Assembly (NCBI RefSeq): GCF_963678635.1
Contig: NC_087065.1
Coordinates: forward strand, 48,364,381-48,428,380
DNA: 64,000 nucleotides
Source of the DNA: Symsagittifera roscoffensis
Taxonomy: Eukaryota; Xenacoelomorpha; Acoela; Convolutidae
Direction: 5' to 3'
A program made the translations under genes and the position numbers. Under the pieces are notes generated by a model. The model saw only the letters and a program-made list of their open reading frames with translations. It was not told where the DNA came from and ran no database searches. Of this stretch, positions 10,108-22,208 are shown piece by piece; the stretch's first letter is position 1, and the number at the start of each line of letters is the position of its first letter.

Positions 10108-11063
10108 GCCCCCCTCAGCATGATGCTGATAGCATATAACATATCCCATACACAACATACAAAAAGACACTCAGGATCAGAAAAGACATATTCAAATTTT
10201 ACACAAAATTTTACTTCCCAAATGCACCAATTTGGGTTAAAGTATTATGCAACGATTGCATAGTATGTCCATTAAATAAACCTTATCCAAATCAAGAACA
10301 AATAGCAACAAAACAAGATTTTAAAGGACAAAGCCTATTTTTCAATCATAGAATTTCATTCGACACAAAAGGACCAATTTCACCATCCTCCGAAGGAAAT
10401 TCTTATATTATGGTACTTATTGATGCATTTACACGCTACGTAGCACTCAACACAGTACCACATTGTAATGCTTATTACGCATACATAACATTTTTCGAAC
10501 ATTGGATAGCTAAATTCAGACTACCAGAAATACTAGTCACAGATAATGGAACAGAATTCATTAACAACGAAATCATCACATTATGCCACCTATATAATAT
10601 TAAACATAAACCACGTACGTCTCATGCACCTTGGACAAATGGATTAGTTGAAGATATGAATCGTTCCCTACAAGAATATCTTAGATGCATCATAAGTGGA
10701 AATGATACAGGATATACTGAATGGTCAACAGATGTAAAATTTTTCCCATTATCCTATAATTCACAAACTACAACAACTTTCGGAATGTCACCATATGAAA
10801 TGGTTTTTAATCAAACGCCACGTAAACCAATTATGTTTACAGCAAACGCTCATAAAAATGCACAAGGTTATTGTCAACCCAACAAAGATTCAATTTGTTT
10901 TAACCTACCCTTACACACACATGATGAAGACCACTTTCATCATCCACAAATTTTGAAATTAGCTTCCGGTACACATACCGAATGGATTTTAAAAAGAGAT
11001 AAAAAACAAAGAAATCTACCAAAAAGAAACAAAAAAATTGTTACAAAGGCAAATTGTAAGTAA
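10108..11063 (+). CDS. pol: Integrase (DD35E), Ty3/gypsy type
   Basis: The zinc-binding N-terminus is frameshifted: the His part lies around 10140-10175 and the CNDCIVC part at about 10251-10271. The catalytic core is open through 11063, with Asp in SFDTKGPI (codon 10362), Asp in VTDNGTEF (codon 10542) and Glu in GLVED (codon 10650). The spacing between the second and third residues is exactly 35. The core continues with YEMVFNQTPRKP, typical of the end of the domain. The first Met of the longest frame, at 10410, lies downstream of the first catalytic Asp, so the real domain starts upstream. The product would insert element cDNA into the genome. Confidence 0.88.
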
Positions 11064-11510
11064 CCAAATTAATTCACGCTTCATGCCAGCCGCAGACTTA
11101 AAAATTGGAACATTTGTTTTAATACCTAATTTTGATATACAAAAAGGAATATCGAAAAAAAAATAAAAACTACTTCAAAAAGGACCATACCAAACAATTG
11201 ATAAACCTACTGAAGTAACAAACAAACTTACTGACTCCAGCCAGAAGGAAATCATACAACACAGTAACAACAATTTACCTTATTATTCAAAGGAATAAGC
11301 ACTTCGCGAATTAACTCAATTATATTCTTTCACAGGTTTACACATCGTTCAAAATAACCCACAAATAGAACAAAATCGAATCGTTAATACTACCAAAAAT
11401 ACAAAAACAATTCAAACGCAAAATATAGCCCCTCAAAGATCAAACACACCAGAATCAAATATACCTCAAAAAGAAAGAAAAAAATAGAAAATTAGCAGAA
11501 AAAATTTTAC
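11064..11510 (+). pseudogene. Integrase C-terminal domain and Pol tail
   Basis: Coding-like sequence continues after the TAA at 11061. It includes an SH3-like strand pattern around 11170-11300 (KKGPYQTIDKP, then LPYYSKE before a TAA) and a Gln/Asn-rich tail. Stops at 11164 and 11296 and frame changes show decay. There is no sign of a chromodomain. Confidence 0.5.
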
Positions 11511-12009
11511 CACAGGATCAACAACAAAAATCCGAACATAGAGAATCATCAAGTGTTAGAAGTCAACTACGAAAAAACTATAAAACACTTATCTCACAAT
11601 CTAAAATATTAAAGAAAGTTGAATTTCAGAAACAACCTTGATTTAAAGATTACCGTAAACATTCTTTTTTATCACTTTAAACCTTCACATTTCTGTAAAA
11701 ACATGATGAAAATAACCTCGATCAATTCTAGTTCAAATTCAGCCAATAGAAATTGTTCAAATTGTCACCATTCTATCTCTAACACAAACTTATTTAGCCG
11801 ATAGAAATCAATCTCCAGGCATATCAATAACTATAACTTTACAACCTCCAGTTCAAAAATAAGCAAATTGCTAAAACTTGACAACGAAAATAAACACTAC
11901 TTCAATATTATAACCCTCCCGTATCAGATTATGCAAAAATCAACATTATTTTCCCAATTCAGACCTCAAAAGTCCCCCAACCAAACATGGCAAATTAAGT
12001 AAAAAAGAC
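11511..12009 (+). other. Low-information stretch between pol and the hydrophobic ORFs
   Basis: Only short, mixed-frame coding traces are seen here. One 61-codon frame at 11619-11804 is rich in Ser and Asn and has no recognisable motif. It is probably decayed element sequence. Confidence 0.3.
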
Positions 12010-12473
12010 CCATGATCATTTGGCCTAAAGTACAAGTATTTCAAAGATACCCCCATTTATCCAACAAATGAAAACAATACTATGAAGACCTCCCGAACAC
12101 CGAAAAAATAGCCCTCAACAATTTTTGACAAAACTCAACCCACTTGTCAAAAAATCAATAAATAATCCGACCACTCTTGAATTTCGCCTCAAAACTTTAT
12201 AAAATATTCGACGAACAAATCACTTCTTAAATGCTTCTTTCCATAACAGTTGATCACATAAAACAAAAACTTGTAAACCTCTTCACAAAAGTTTTCAATC
12301 TATTTCAATTGTTGATATACTTTTTCATTGAAGTTTTTGAATTAATAATAATAATTTCTATAGTTTTTTGCAATTTTTTTAAATTTTCTATTCCCTATTT
12401 GAAATATATCTCCAACTCTCCCAAATCCATGACCACATCTACAGGTGCGAATACGTATAATCTATCTAAATGA
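12010..12473 (+). pseudogene. Hydrophobic ORF a (two membrane segments), decayed
   Basis: Reading from about 12011, a single frame shows coding-like composition interrupted by four stops before ATG 12231. It is then open to TGA 12471-12473 (80 codons). Residues 20-35 (FNLFQLLIYFFIEVF) and 36-52 (ELIIIISIVFCNFF) are strongly hydrophobic. The stop overlaps the start of the next ORF in the arrangement ATGA. The position between integrase and env is unusual for gypsy elements. I do not recognise the family; a small membrane protein of the element is one possibility. Confidence 0.35.
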
Positions 12474-12664
12474 TACGAACTATTTTCAGTCGAACAGATA
12501 TTTTTCTTTTATACATAATTTTCCTCACATTTTTAATCTCCCTCATCATGACAATGTGCAAATGTATAAAAAAGGCAATAGTCACCTTTGTCCTAGCAAC
12601 TATTCGCTTGATACTTTTTATTGAAGAATATTTTAATAAACACAAATTTTCCAGTAAAAATTAA
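12470..12664 (+). CDS. Hydrophobic ORF b (small membrane protein candidate)
   Basis: This 64-codon frame overlaps the preceding ORF by four bases (ATGA). Residues 8-26 (DIFLLYIIFLTFLISLIMT) and 33-50 (IKKAIVTFVLATIRLILF) could each span a membrane. They are joined by a short basic/Cys loop (MCKCIKK). The tail is Lys-rich. Low complexity of AT-rich DNA could also give such a frame, so this is a candidate only. Confidence 0.3.
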   Translation: MIRTIFSRTDIFLLYIIFLTFLISLIMTMCKCIKKAIVTFVLATIRLILFIEEYFNKHKFSSKN

Positions 12665-12679
12665 AATTCAGATAACTTT

Positions 12680-13797
12680 CCAAAATTGCTAATCAACAAC
12701 CACCAAACCAGCTCCCACCAACCACATACCAAGAAAGTCCAATAACACCTACAACTGCAAACAATCCCCAACCATCAACACGCATTTCTTTCCAAGACAA
12801 TCCATACACCTTTGAAGAACGACACGCACGCTTATCAGAACCACTAGAACCAGTTCATCGACAAGCATCTTTATGTGAACCAACATATAACTTATACCCC
12901 ACCTTGCAACAAGACCTCAATCGAGTCAGACATATTAGCCAAAATCAAAATACATCTGAGATACATAGACAAATTATACACCCGCGAAGAAACAGAAATT
13001 TTCAAACCCCCCGAGTTCATTTTGATATACCTCAATCACCAACACCAACTACCTCAGAACTTTCAAGCAATACACTAACAGAAACTCCCACACTTCTTTC
13101 ACAACATAGCACCTCAAATATACCCTCACACTACTTAGGTTCAACCCCAACATCACAACAAATCTGAGAAAACCCTTTGAATCCCCCAGACACCACAGAA
13201 CGACCACCATATTGGACAACACACTCATATACTCAAGGTGAACCGAATATAGTAAACGAACCAATAGATATTTCTTCTGATACAACACTATCATCATTAC
13301 CAGAAACACTCTCACTTCCATCAACACCAACAATAAGTCAAGTCTCACCAACACTTTTCCCTTTCAATTTTCCAAACAACCTCGACGCTAGATACCGAGA
13401 ACAATCATCGTCAAATATCCCTTTACGATTAGATTGGAATACTTTCGTAGCACCTCCCCCACTATTTGGACAACATCAAGAAAGTAACCGACTCCATAGT
13501 TGGGAACTTAATAGATTACATTATAGACAAGATATCCACGAAGATATCCAAGAACTTAACATTCAAATACTTCAACAAAACAGTCTCCAATTAAAGTTTG
13601 AAATCACAGTCAAACTTAATAATATTGTTCAACATCCTTTTCCCCTAAGTCCACCAACCATAACAGCTCAATCACCACGCCCTCCATTTATAACAACTGT
13701 AGTAATATATAAATACGATAGATACACTAAAAACACAATTGGATATATCACATTTTATAACACATACTCCGGATTATCATACACCTTTTTATTTTAA
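12680..13797 (+). pseudogene. Pro/Ser/Thr-rich accessory ORF (copy E2), one internal stop
   Basis: A single frame runs from about 12680 to TAA 13795-13797 with only one stop, TGA at 13164-13166, splitting it into about 160 and 210 codons. The N-terminal two thirds is disordered-looking and rich in Pro, Thr, Ser and Gln. The C-terminal 130 residues are more ordered. The 3' part is repeated at 3-605. Its composition resembles the ORF at 16252-18072 on the other side of env. I cannot assign a function. A structural or regulatory accessory protein of the element is an inference from location only. Confidence 0.45.
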
Positions 13798-15123
13798 AGA
13801 TATTTACGTTTCAACAAATTCTTTTTCTAATTTTTCCGAACAACATACAAATTCATCCCCTCGCAGGACCTCAGTATTTATTAGTAACACACTATGATTG
13901 TGAAGAAAACGAACAAAAAACACTACACAAATACGCTATAAACCAAGTAACACAATGCGAATCAGAACCACAATCTATAGAAAGCAAAAATGTAATAGCA
14001 ACATTATATTCAAAAACCCGATCAACAACATTAACAGGATACAAGTTTACAGCAACATTTTCCGAAAAGAAAATACATTGCTCACAAGTCTCAAACGGAA
14101 ATAAAAACCGACTAGACCACGAATCTTTCTATCAGAGTAATATAGAAAGATTACTACATCTTAGCCCTCAAGATTGTAAGAATAAACTTAGACGATTAAA
14201 CTTAACGCAAAACGACGGAACGAATAGAAAGATTGTAATTTTTCAAGTTTTCCCAGACTTAGCACATCAAACAGAACTTGAAAAACACCAAGGTCACATT
14301 AGACTAGACAGAAATTTCCCCTTTCATGGAACACTTGGAAGACTGACATACGACCTACATGATAAACACTGGATACCAAATACAGGTATCAATGATCCCT
14401 CAAATTGCAAAGCAGACACAACAAATAAAGGAAATCTAGAAATAATGTTTTTTGATTGGAAAATACAACTTGAAAAAGTACAACTAACACGAGATTTAAA
14501 AGACGACACAATTTTTTACAAAGGCATTTGACTTCCTTGCAAAAACGATCAAGGATATTGCGAATCTACAACACGCACGCAAGCAACCATAATATGGTTT
14601 CCTGAAGAAACCTGCACAATTTTCCAAGTCGCAAGAATACACGCTAGAATGATTAAATTTCACCAAAAATATTTTTTTGAATCAATCTCATTTGAAAAAG
14701 TAAACCCAAATCAAAATACTTGTTGAATACGACGAAGGTTTCGAAATGACCACTGGAAAAATAAAACTTGACCCCTATGCAACACATCACGTAATAAACG
14801 AAGATACATCATACATCCCAGTGAACCTCCGCAAAAACGCAGGAAATCCTAGTGGAAGACTAGAACCATACGACAGTGAAAGCACACGTTTACAAGAACT
14901 ATCATTAATGAATAATACCTGTTTTGGCGCAATACATTATGAAATTCACTTAGATATGAAATTAGACTACACAATTTGTAGAATTTTCCAAGAAAAGTCA
15001 CTGTCTGAATTAGAAACACTCCATCAACTATGCAAATTAGAAAGAACACAAATTCTAGGATCACTCGCATTAGCAGTTCTAAAAATACCATACGCAGGAT
15101 ATTTGTTATCCGGAAATAGATCA
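13193..15123. repeat. Direct repeat E2 (copy of 1-1931)
   Basis: This is the right-hand, native-context copy of repeat E. It continues without a break into the rest of env, whereas E1 is joined to gag sequence. Confidence 0.95.
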
Positions 15124-16101
15124 AATTTACTTGACTATGAAGGAAATACTTTATGGTTTTATACTTGTACCAAAAAAGTATCACCAGTATACGTTTTTGA
15201 AGACAAACGTTCCTACAAAAGAGTCCCCATATTATACAAAAATGAAATACACTTTGTTGATACATTTTCAAGACGAACATATTTGTGGGATACCGCAGTC
15301 CCATGTGGATCAGAAAACAGCCACAACGTCGTACAATTAAACCCTGACGAAGAAAATACTATCTATTTACACCATACCCTACATTCATGCAGCCACTAAA
15401 AAAGTTTTCACCAGAAAGCATTCGAGCTATTGCTCGCAACCCAAATATCGATCTACAATCAATCGGTATATATTCTAAATCCGATATACAACATCAAATT
15501 AAAACACAACAGTTTCAAGAACTACAAACACAAATGGACACTATACAACGACAATCAATAGACCAAAATTTACGAAAGTTTGCAGAAACAGCAGGTTTTT
15601 CAGATATTTAAGCACAAGATTACAGTGGATATTTTAAAGACATCAAAGATTACAAATATTTAAACGGTGAAAAATATCGACCAAAAAATATCACCAATCA
15701 ATATTTTTAGTTTTGTAAACCTCAAAAAAGAAGTATTAGCCTTTCTAGGATGGCCATATTACATCTTAGAAAGATTGACTATCTTATACGCAACGTTTAT
15801 TATTATTGGATTTCTTTTCTCATTACTAAAAGGAATCTATAACACATGCGCAATACATACACAAGTAAACCGACAAGCCAGCGTAGCACGCATATTATTT
15901 GCAGGATTTTCTGGAATATTTTCATCATCAATAAATAAAATTTTTCTAGATGCACAAATTAAAGAATATAATACGAAACTATCAACAAATCCCAACACAT
16001 ACGATGACTCAAACAATAATACAAACGCATTACCTACGGCACCCCATTTGCCAAATCTACATCATAGTCATCCATTATATTTAGTCTCACGAAATTTTTG
16101 A
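13742..16101 (+). pseudogene. env: Envelope-like glycoprotein gene of the gypsy element
   Basis: Coding-like sequence in at least three frames covers this interval. The main pieces are a frame from 13857 to TGA 14529, then 14746-15399 (217 codons), 15387-15611 and 15667-16101 (144 codons). Cys-containing, mixed-polarity sequence fills the first two. The last piece has a long hydrophobic segment (LTILYATFIIIGFLFSLLKG, about residues 37-56) followed by Cys and a basic/polar tail. That is the layout of a viral type I membrane glycoprotein anchor. Its location downstream of integrase supports an env-like third ORF. I see no clear furin site or fusion peptide. Frameshifts near 14715 and 15395 and the shared nonsense codon at 14529 make it non-functional. 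Confidence 0.6.
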
Positions 16102-16251
16102 AACTTAGCAATCACAAACCCCCTAAACTTAAGACCCAGCCACATACAAAGCCCCATCCAACATATAGTGACACAACAACCTCCAATTGACGATACATAC
16201 GAACAAATCATTGAACAGCCTCATACCACCTTTTTCAGTCTCAAAATAATC

Positions 16252-18072
16252 ATTTTTTTTAGCCCACGATGAGAAGACAAGTTGGATCACTCCACCGATC
16301 AAACTCCCACCCTGCCAACCTCCAAAATCCACTCCCTATTATCCCACTTTTGCTTTTCCGCCACCTGATTCACCACAAGCTAATACATCATCAGGCATGA
16401 ATTCTGACACTAACTCAGATGTCACAATTTATACAACAGTTTCACAATTCAATAATTCTGATATTGAAACCCCCGATGAGTTCGCCGATTCCGAACCATC
16501 CCGTTCTACACATACCCCGACCAGCTCAACAACCTTCTTAAAACCCCCTTTCCGACCTATACAATCCCAGAGCCAACATACATCTCCCTACAATCCTTCT
16601 CAAGTAACCCCAACATACTCCCCATTCAATAATGAACGCTCCACCAACAAATCCCCTGATAATATTCAAATTTCCGAAGAACTGGATAATTTAATAACAC
16701 TCCAACAACAATTGCTATCTCCCCACACCCTAACTATTCAACAATTATCATCAACAATAAAATCATCAAATCCACCTACACCCACACCAATTTCAGATTA
16801 TAGTCCATCATTAGCTCATTCATCCACTTCAACAGAATCATCCAACAGTACTAACCGTGCTTATAGAACATTTAAACGTAAATTCCCAAATCATCCATTC
16901 CCATCCAGACCCGGAACCGCCCGAGAATATATCAACCATCCAGACCACACCAATACTACAAATTTTCTTCAAATAACCCTACCTTAATTTCCCCAATATA
17001 CACTAAATCAACCCGACTCTAAACCTGAACCACGTCATTTTGTAGATGAACATGTATTAATACCCACACTTCATTGGACAGCTTATTATAATTTCACTAA
17101 CCCCCTTACGCTACCACTCTATAACACCACTATCGATATTGAAAGGAGTAAAGACGAATTATTCAGATTAACCACAGCACTCACTCCCCGACAATTTACA
17201 TATGTAGGGTTAAAAAAATTACTAAAAACATTCACTGCACCCCGCGCTAACGACTACTCAATTGAATATTACGATCCTAACATCATCAAATCTAATCAAG
17301 ACCAATTTCTTGACGACGATAAGTTCGCAAATCCACAAATCACAGAAAATTTTTTTATTAAATCATCATACATATTCACACTTAACATACTAGACAAAAA
17401 GCATGATCACATTATTTCAGAAGCACTATCAGACATCTAAGCGTATGAATCCTTTCACGAAAAATTTCACACATTTTCACTAACTTTTCACTTTCTAACA
17501 CCAAAAAAACGCGATTTGCACTGCTCAAACAACATCATGTTGAGAACTAAGCAAACACATATTTAAATTTATTATCGCTTTATCCAAAATCATTTTCATT
17601 TACACACACCATCACGACAACCGCACCACAGATTTCAGTTCATTAATTCCAAATACAGCTCACCATTGTTTCTAAACTTCACGTATTGAATTAAAAATAC
17701 TAACTTCCAAGGCATTTTCCGGAATTATGATCCAGTCACTCAAATGTATATATTTTGTCCCCTCACGAAGACCTTCAACGACGAAGAATCCCGGCCTCTG
17801 ATCATTCCGCATGAAAATATATTCAACCCATATAAGTACCCATTTTAGAACTCATCCATAACACTAAATACAATCATAAAATTTATAATCTAATCCGGAA
17901 CACACCTCATGAATTTGCAGTAGGCACCGAAGAACTAAAAACCATAAAAGCACTGCAATTGCTTTGGCCACTGCTGCAAACTAAAAATATAATACGCATA
18001 CTAGCAAAACTACTAACTAACTCAGACGCCATTCACGACATTTTCCCTCACAGCTTTTTCCCAGACGAATAA
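16252..18072 (+). pseudogene. Second Pro/Ser/Thr-rich accessory ORF, downstream of env
   Basis: A single frame is open from about 16252, through ATG 16397, to a lone TAA at 16985-16987. It continues in the same frame to TAA 17438-17440, giving about 395 codons with one stop. Coding-like sequence with frame changes goes on to about 18072. The first 190 residues are Pro/Ser/Thr/Asn-rich, like the ORF at 12680. The part after 16988 is ordered and rich in aromatic and charged residues (LHWTAYYNFTNPL, FTYVGLKKLLKTF). No motif is recognised. Confidence 0.4.
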
Positions 18073-19627
18073 AGGTATTTATGAATTTAATAATTTTCAA
18101 ACAAACTAATTCCACATCGAACTAACCTTTTATTCAGAAATTTGTATTATCTTTAGTCTTCACATCACGATCACCTTCAAAACAAGAAAAGACAAACAAA
18201 AATATAAACTCTGTTTTCCATTTTAAACTCTATTAAACCAACAGCACTAAATGATGCAGTAAAAGTTAATTCAAAGTAGTAAATTCATTTCTAAATTATT
18301 TCCCCAAATGTAGTAAATTTAAAATACGATGAAAATTAATTTATACTTTTCAACCCCAAAAGCAGTAAAATTTTGCCTTACAAAGCAGTAAATTCATACA
18401 AATGAAATGCAGTACTAACCTTTTCTATCACTTCTACTTAAGCGCACAGAAATTCTATCCACAATCACACAGCTCGCCCACGAAGAATTGCTTAAAATAA
18501 TGAATTCAAGTTTTAAGTTTACACTAGCAACAACTCAAACAAGCAACAACAAGTTTCCACTTTTCCTTTAACCCGGTTGGAATGGAATTATATAATAACC
18601 AAACAAACCAACGCAGCTTACTAAACACCATAAACCATAAACTAACAGCATGACTAAGAAAGAAAACCCACGGTACCCAAACCGGATTAAACCAGCTTAA
18701 AACTGGATAATTTATTCTTTTTATGACTATTACCAAGTCTAAAAAAGAAACAATAACACACCAAAAAGTCGCAAGACAAACCAAAACCAAAAACAATTTG
18801 ATTTTTGAGAAAAGGACACAACCAACAAAACAAAAGGAAAATAAAAAATAATATAACACAAAAGTTAACACAAAGAAGGATCCCTTAAAAAACCAGCACG
18901 AAATCATACTCCCCTTCCTCCCCACCAGAGAGGACGTGCTGAGCATGCTCTATAGCCGGCCTAACCCACCGTGCTACATCCATGCTTTGTGACCACGTCA
19001 CTATTTTTGACAAGAGGTACTCAAGTGTGAGTAACTCTTAAAAATAACTAAAACGCTTTTGCGAAAACAATTAATCAAAATCATAACTAAAAAACAGAAC
19101 TAACAAAATTTTATAACTTGGAAATTATAATATGCAGTACATAGATCACGAACAACCACAAAAACGAGCATCAAAAGACTAGACAAACCCATCACACTCA
19201 ACCTACAGGATGGCTAAATACAACTGACATGCCGCTCACAATCACGACTCATAAAGGATTTAGAGTACGACTTGACTTCGCAGAAAAGGACTTCATTGAA
19301 CTAGACCAATGACCACCTCGATGTTCAAGTATACGTACAGATCCGAGTTACAAGGCATCCCTTCCACACACGATCTTCACGCCATTCCCAAACCAGATCG
19401 AAACACAGTTCTCCACAACCAAGCAAGAGCAGACGATCATAGCAAACCAACTTGAAATCAGATTGATTTCATTGACAGTCATAGTCTTAGTCAAACGATA
19501 ACTAACAACTTTCTATCGATGACTCCAACTTCTTGGAGCTTTTTTCTCTAAGAACAAAACAGGAAAGATGCTCGCCAAATAACAACGACCAACATCCATC
19601 CTTCATTACAGATAGAAGATCTAAGAT
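18073..19627. other. AT-rich interval without a recognised gene
   Basis: At 18245-18420 the word cagtaaa or gtagtaaa recurs five to six times at irregular spacing. No long terminal repeat of the preceding element could be identified. The interval 18500-19600 is A-rich on the + strand. A 140-codon minus-strand frame there is hydrophobic only because of the A bias. Confidence 0.4.
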
Positions 19628-20045
19628 TCAAAACTCGGTAAACCCCGGATGAGTGGAACCAGATATAAACTATATTTATTATTTGGTTATAAATTGGATA
19701 CTTTATCTCAATAAAATATTTAATATTAACCAATCACGATCCATCTAACTAACAACCCACTTATTTGTAAGTGCTGAAATTACTTGTAATTTCAGCACCA
19801 GAGAGATTTGAATTGAACTTAGAAATTAGTTACCTCTCCAAGAGAACTTTAGCAATCGCAATAAGCCAGTATACTCTAGATCTATTGAGCCTAGCAGAGA
19901 CTAGTTAAACACCCTGAGACTAGTAGTTATAAGAGTAAGATTAGGATCGGTATTACACTAAGAAGTTGCTCGAATCTATCCGGCCGAAAATAAGATAGCG
20001 TGACGACCAGACGGTGTACCCTATCCGAAATTACTCTATGAGTTA
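19628..20045 (+). repeat. Inverted repeat A (partner at 60755-61113)
   Basis: The reverse complement of 60755-61113 aligns along this whole interval with small gaps. The best preserved part is 19970-20042, where about 70 bases differ at only three positions, including cggccgaaaataagatagcg. The outer part is more diverged. It contains two adjacent hairpins at 19758-19798. The copies are 41 kb apart and point inward. They could be copies of a dispersed repeat or relics of terminal repeats. Confidence 0.85.
19758..19798 (+). other. Double hairpin with compensatory changes (copy A)
   Basis: Hairpin 1 is CACTTA-TTTG-TAAGTG (19758-19773). Hairpin 2 is GTGCTGAAATTA-CTTG-TAATTTCAGCAC (19771-19798), a perfect 12-bp stem with a 4-base loop. 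In the partner copy (60950-60977, reverse complement) two pairs are changed on both arms, C-G to T-A and T-A to C-G, so the stem stays perfect. Confidence 0.8.
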
Positions 20046-21299
20046 AACCTAGAACCTAACTCACGTTTGACCAAATGATTTTTAATCATCCATTTTACTC
20101 CTGTCTGGTGAAACCATCTAACAACTCGCAAAAGAATGACAATTCATGCGCTCTGTTTTTCATGTTTTTCAATATCAGCAAAAAAAACTAACCGGCTGCG
20201 AATTTTGACAACTTTGAAAAAGGTTGATTTTCTAATAGAGTTAGATTTTCCAGCTCTACTTCTTTTCAGGTGAAACGGGATGTGAGCATAATTAAACTAT
20301 ATCCTAGAGGCAAAATGCAGATGGCACTCCAATCAGTCTCCCTTATTACTAAAATTGGCTGCAATGTGATTTCTTCTGAGATAACCGACGTTTCGCAAAA
20401 ATGTTCCTTGTTTAAGGAAATTTATAATATTTTTGCAAACCGCATGGTTTATCATGGCCTCGACAACAAAGTACACTTTAATTGAAATCTGAAGAATTAG
20501 TACAGAAGTAATTTTTCGATTTAGAAACAGTTAAAATGAAAAACGGAGAAAAATTCAGGTCTAGGTGAGAGGAAGTAATAATAAAACAAGATAATTCTTA
20601 CATATCAAAGAGTCCTTTTTAAAATTTATTTAGTCAAGAAGATAAAGGAGGTAAAGGTCAAAGCAAGTAATCATCAAATGCATAAAAAATCATTAAAAAA
20701 ATGGAAAAAAGAACTTTCCTTTTTTAAATTTGGTTTGCTAAGACCAAGAAGAACAAGAACTAATTTTATAGATGCAAAATTAATCGACGTCGAAATAACT
20801 AATAACATTTTCTGATAAAAATTTGTTGCCAACCGATTGCCTAAGTAACATCCCGACAAACTAGTTACAATTAAAACTTTTTACAAACTCATTGCATTAG
20901 GGCATACAGAAGGCTGTGATACAATAGTTTGTGTTTACAGTAAGTGAAAGGTACCGCGACAACTCGCATTAAAAGACCATTTGCATGCAAAGCAAAACAC
21001 TCGCAAAATTTTTAAAGAAAGACAACTCGCAAAAAAGACCACTTGAATTGAATTTCCCTTAATTTTTTTAAGATTAAGTATTTACAGATCGAAGTTAAAT
21101 GAAAGAGCTTTGAAATTGTATCATTGTTTTGATAGTTTCTTAAAGTTTCTGATATCCTTTGTTGCAATTGTTCTTATTTAGGACGTTTACAGGGCTTTTC
21201 TCCGGATTTGAACCGGATCAGACAATTTTCTGTTAAACTTTGCTCCTTTTTACTGAGTGAAATTTGATACAGTGGGGTGAGCATAACGCAACCCTAGTT
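20046..21299. other. Non-coding interval with a dispersed repeat
   Basis: Bases 20255-20960 are similar, though strongly diverged, to 45890-46560 in the same orientation. Both have a run resembling aaaattggctgcaa and a gaaa-rich tail. Short words such as acaactcgcaaaa recur at 20120, 20958 and 21022. No gene is recognised. Confidence 0.5.
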
Positions 21300-22190
21300 A
21301 CCTAAGTCTATGCCATCTTTCAACCAAATTGATGGTTTGTTCATTTCCCTTCATCGCATTGCTGAACTGACTCCATATAGCTAGTTTGAAATCTGGATCT
21401 TTTCATAAATTCCACGTGCATATTCCCCCAGTTTTTTTTCGAAATAATTGAGATATGAATATGAATGGAGCTGATCATTCTTAGTTTTTGTTGCGTAGAA
21501 AGCTTCCAGTGCCAACTTCAAGAGCTTCCAGTGCCGTAGAAAGCTTCCAGTGCCAACTTCTTGAGTCTCTGTCTTTTCTCTATTTAACTGCCAGTCCTAA
21601 ATCTTGAATTTTTTGCCAATTGGCCTGCGCAAACTGAAAAAAGCACCCTTTATAGACGCTGTGGGAAATTTTGATTTCAAAGCAGAAGTAGCTGCTTTTT
21701 CGAAAGCATTAACAGTTTCTGTTGGCTTCAATAAAGGATTCAGTTCACGTAACACAAGACATGCTTGTTGATGTTGCTGTTGACTTTTTCATAGCAACAG
21801 AAAGTAAACCATTGGGAAGGAGCAGTTTTTAATAACCGCATGTACAGTATATACTGGATAAAATATTGAAGGACATCTTTTAAACGGGCCATCAGCGTGC
21901 CAAATTGTGTAACGCTCGAGAATGTCCAAAAATGCCTCAGTGGTGAAGACTAGAAGTCGGTTGGAACCCCCCGACACCGAGCCATGAGCCAAGAAAGTCT
22001 CCACCATTAGAGTGGTATGAATGTACATGAGAATTGCTATGTACCCTAAGGTCTTTGGCACAACTCCAATGTCTCTTTCTCGTTGAAACGCTCTTACAAC
22101 CAAAGTATTTTTGGGCATGTTTGCTGGGCACTCCTCAGTAACGGTGCTTGTTACGTTTTGTTAAACAGAGCGGGGATTTTCTTGCATGAT
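21300..22190 (-). pseudogene. Mutator-like (MULE) transposase relic
   Basis: The frame 22118-21789 contains TIWHADGPFKRCPSIF. This fits the MULE transposase signature, an Asp-Gly-x-Phe-lys stretch with the first catalytic Asp, followed by VYTVHAV and FPMVYFLLL, the usual core strands. Downstream, in shifted frames, come an FEKAA-x-ALKSKFP-like helix at about 21715, a QFAQANWQKIQDLGL-like segment at about 21610 and NLVERWHR at about 21330, which matches the NN-x-EGWH block. At least three frame changes and an inserted short repeat (21500-21560, cttccagtgc three times) show decay. Terminal inverted repeats were not found. It abuts the end of the viral block. Confidence 0.7.
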
Positions 22191-22208
22191 TTGCGCTCTT
22201 TCTCTTAC

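Noticed and set aside
18524-18946. 140-codon hydrophobic minus-strand ORF
   Set aside because: It is the complement of A-rich low-complexity DNA. It has no second copy and no motif, and Phe/Leu/Val content follows from base bias.
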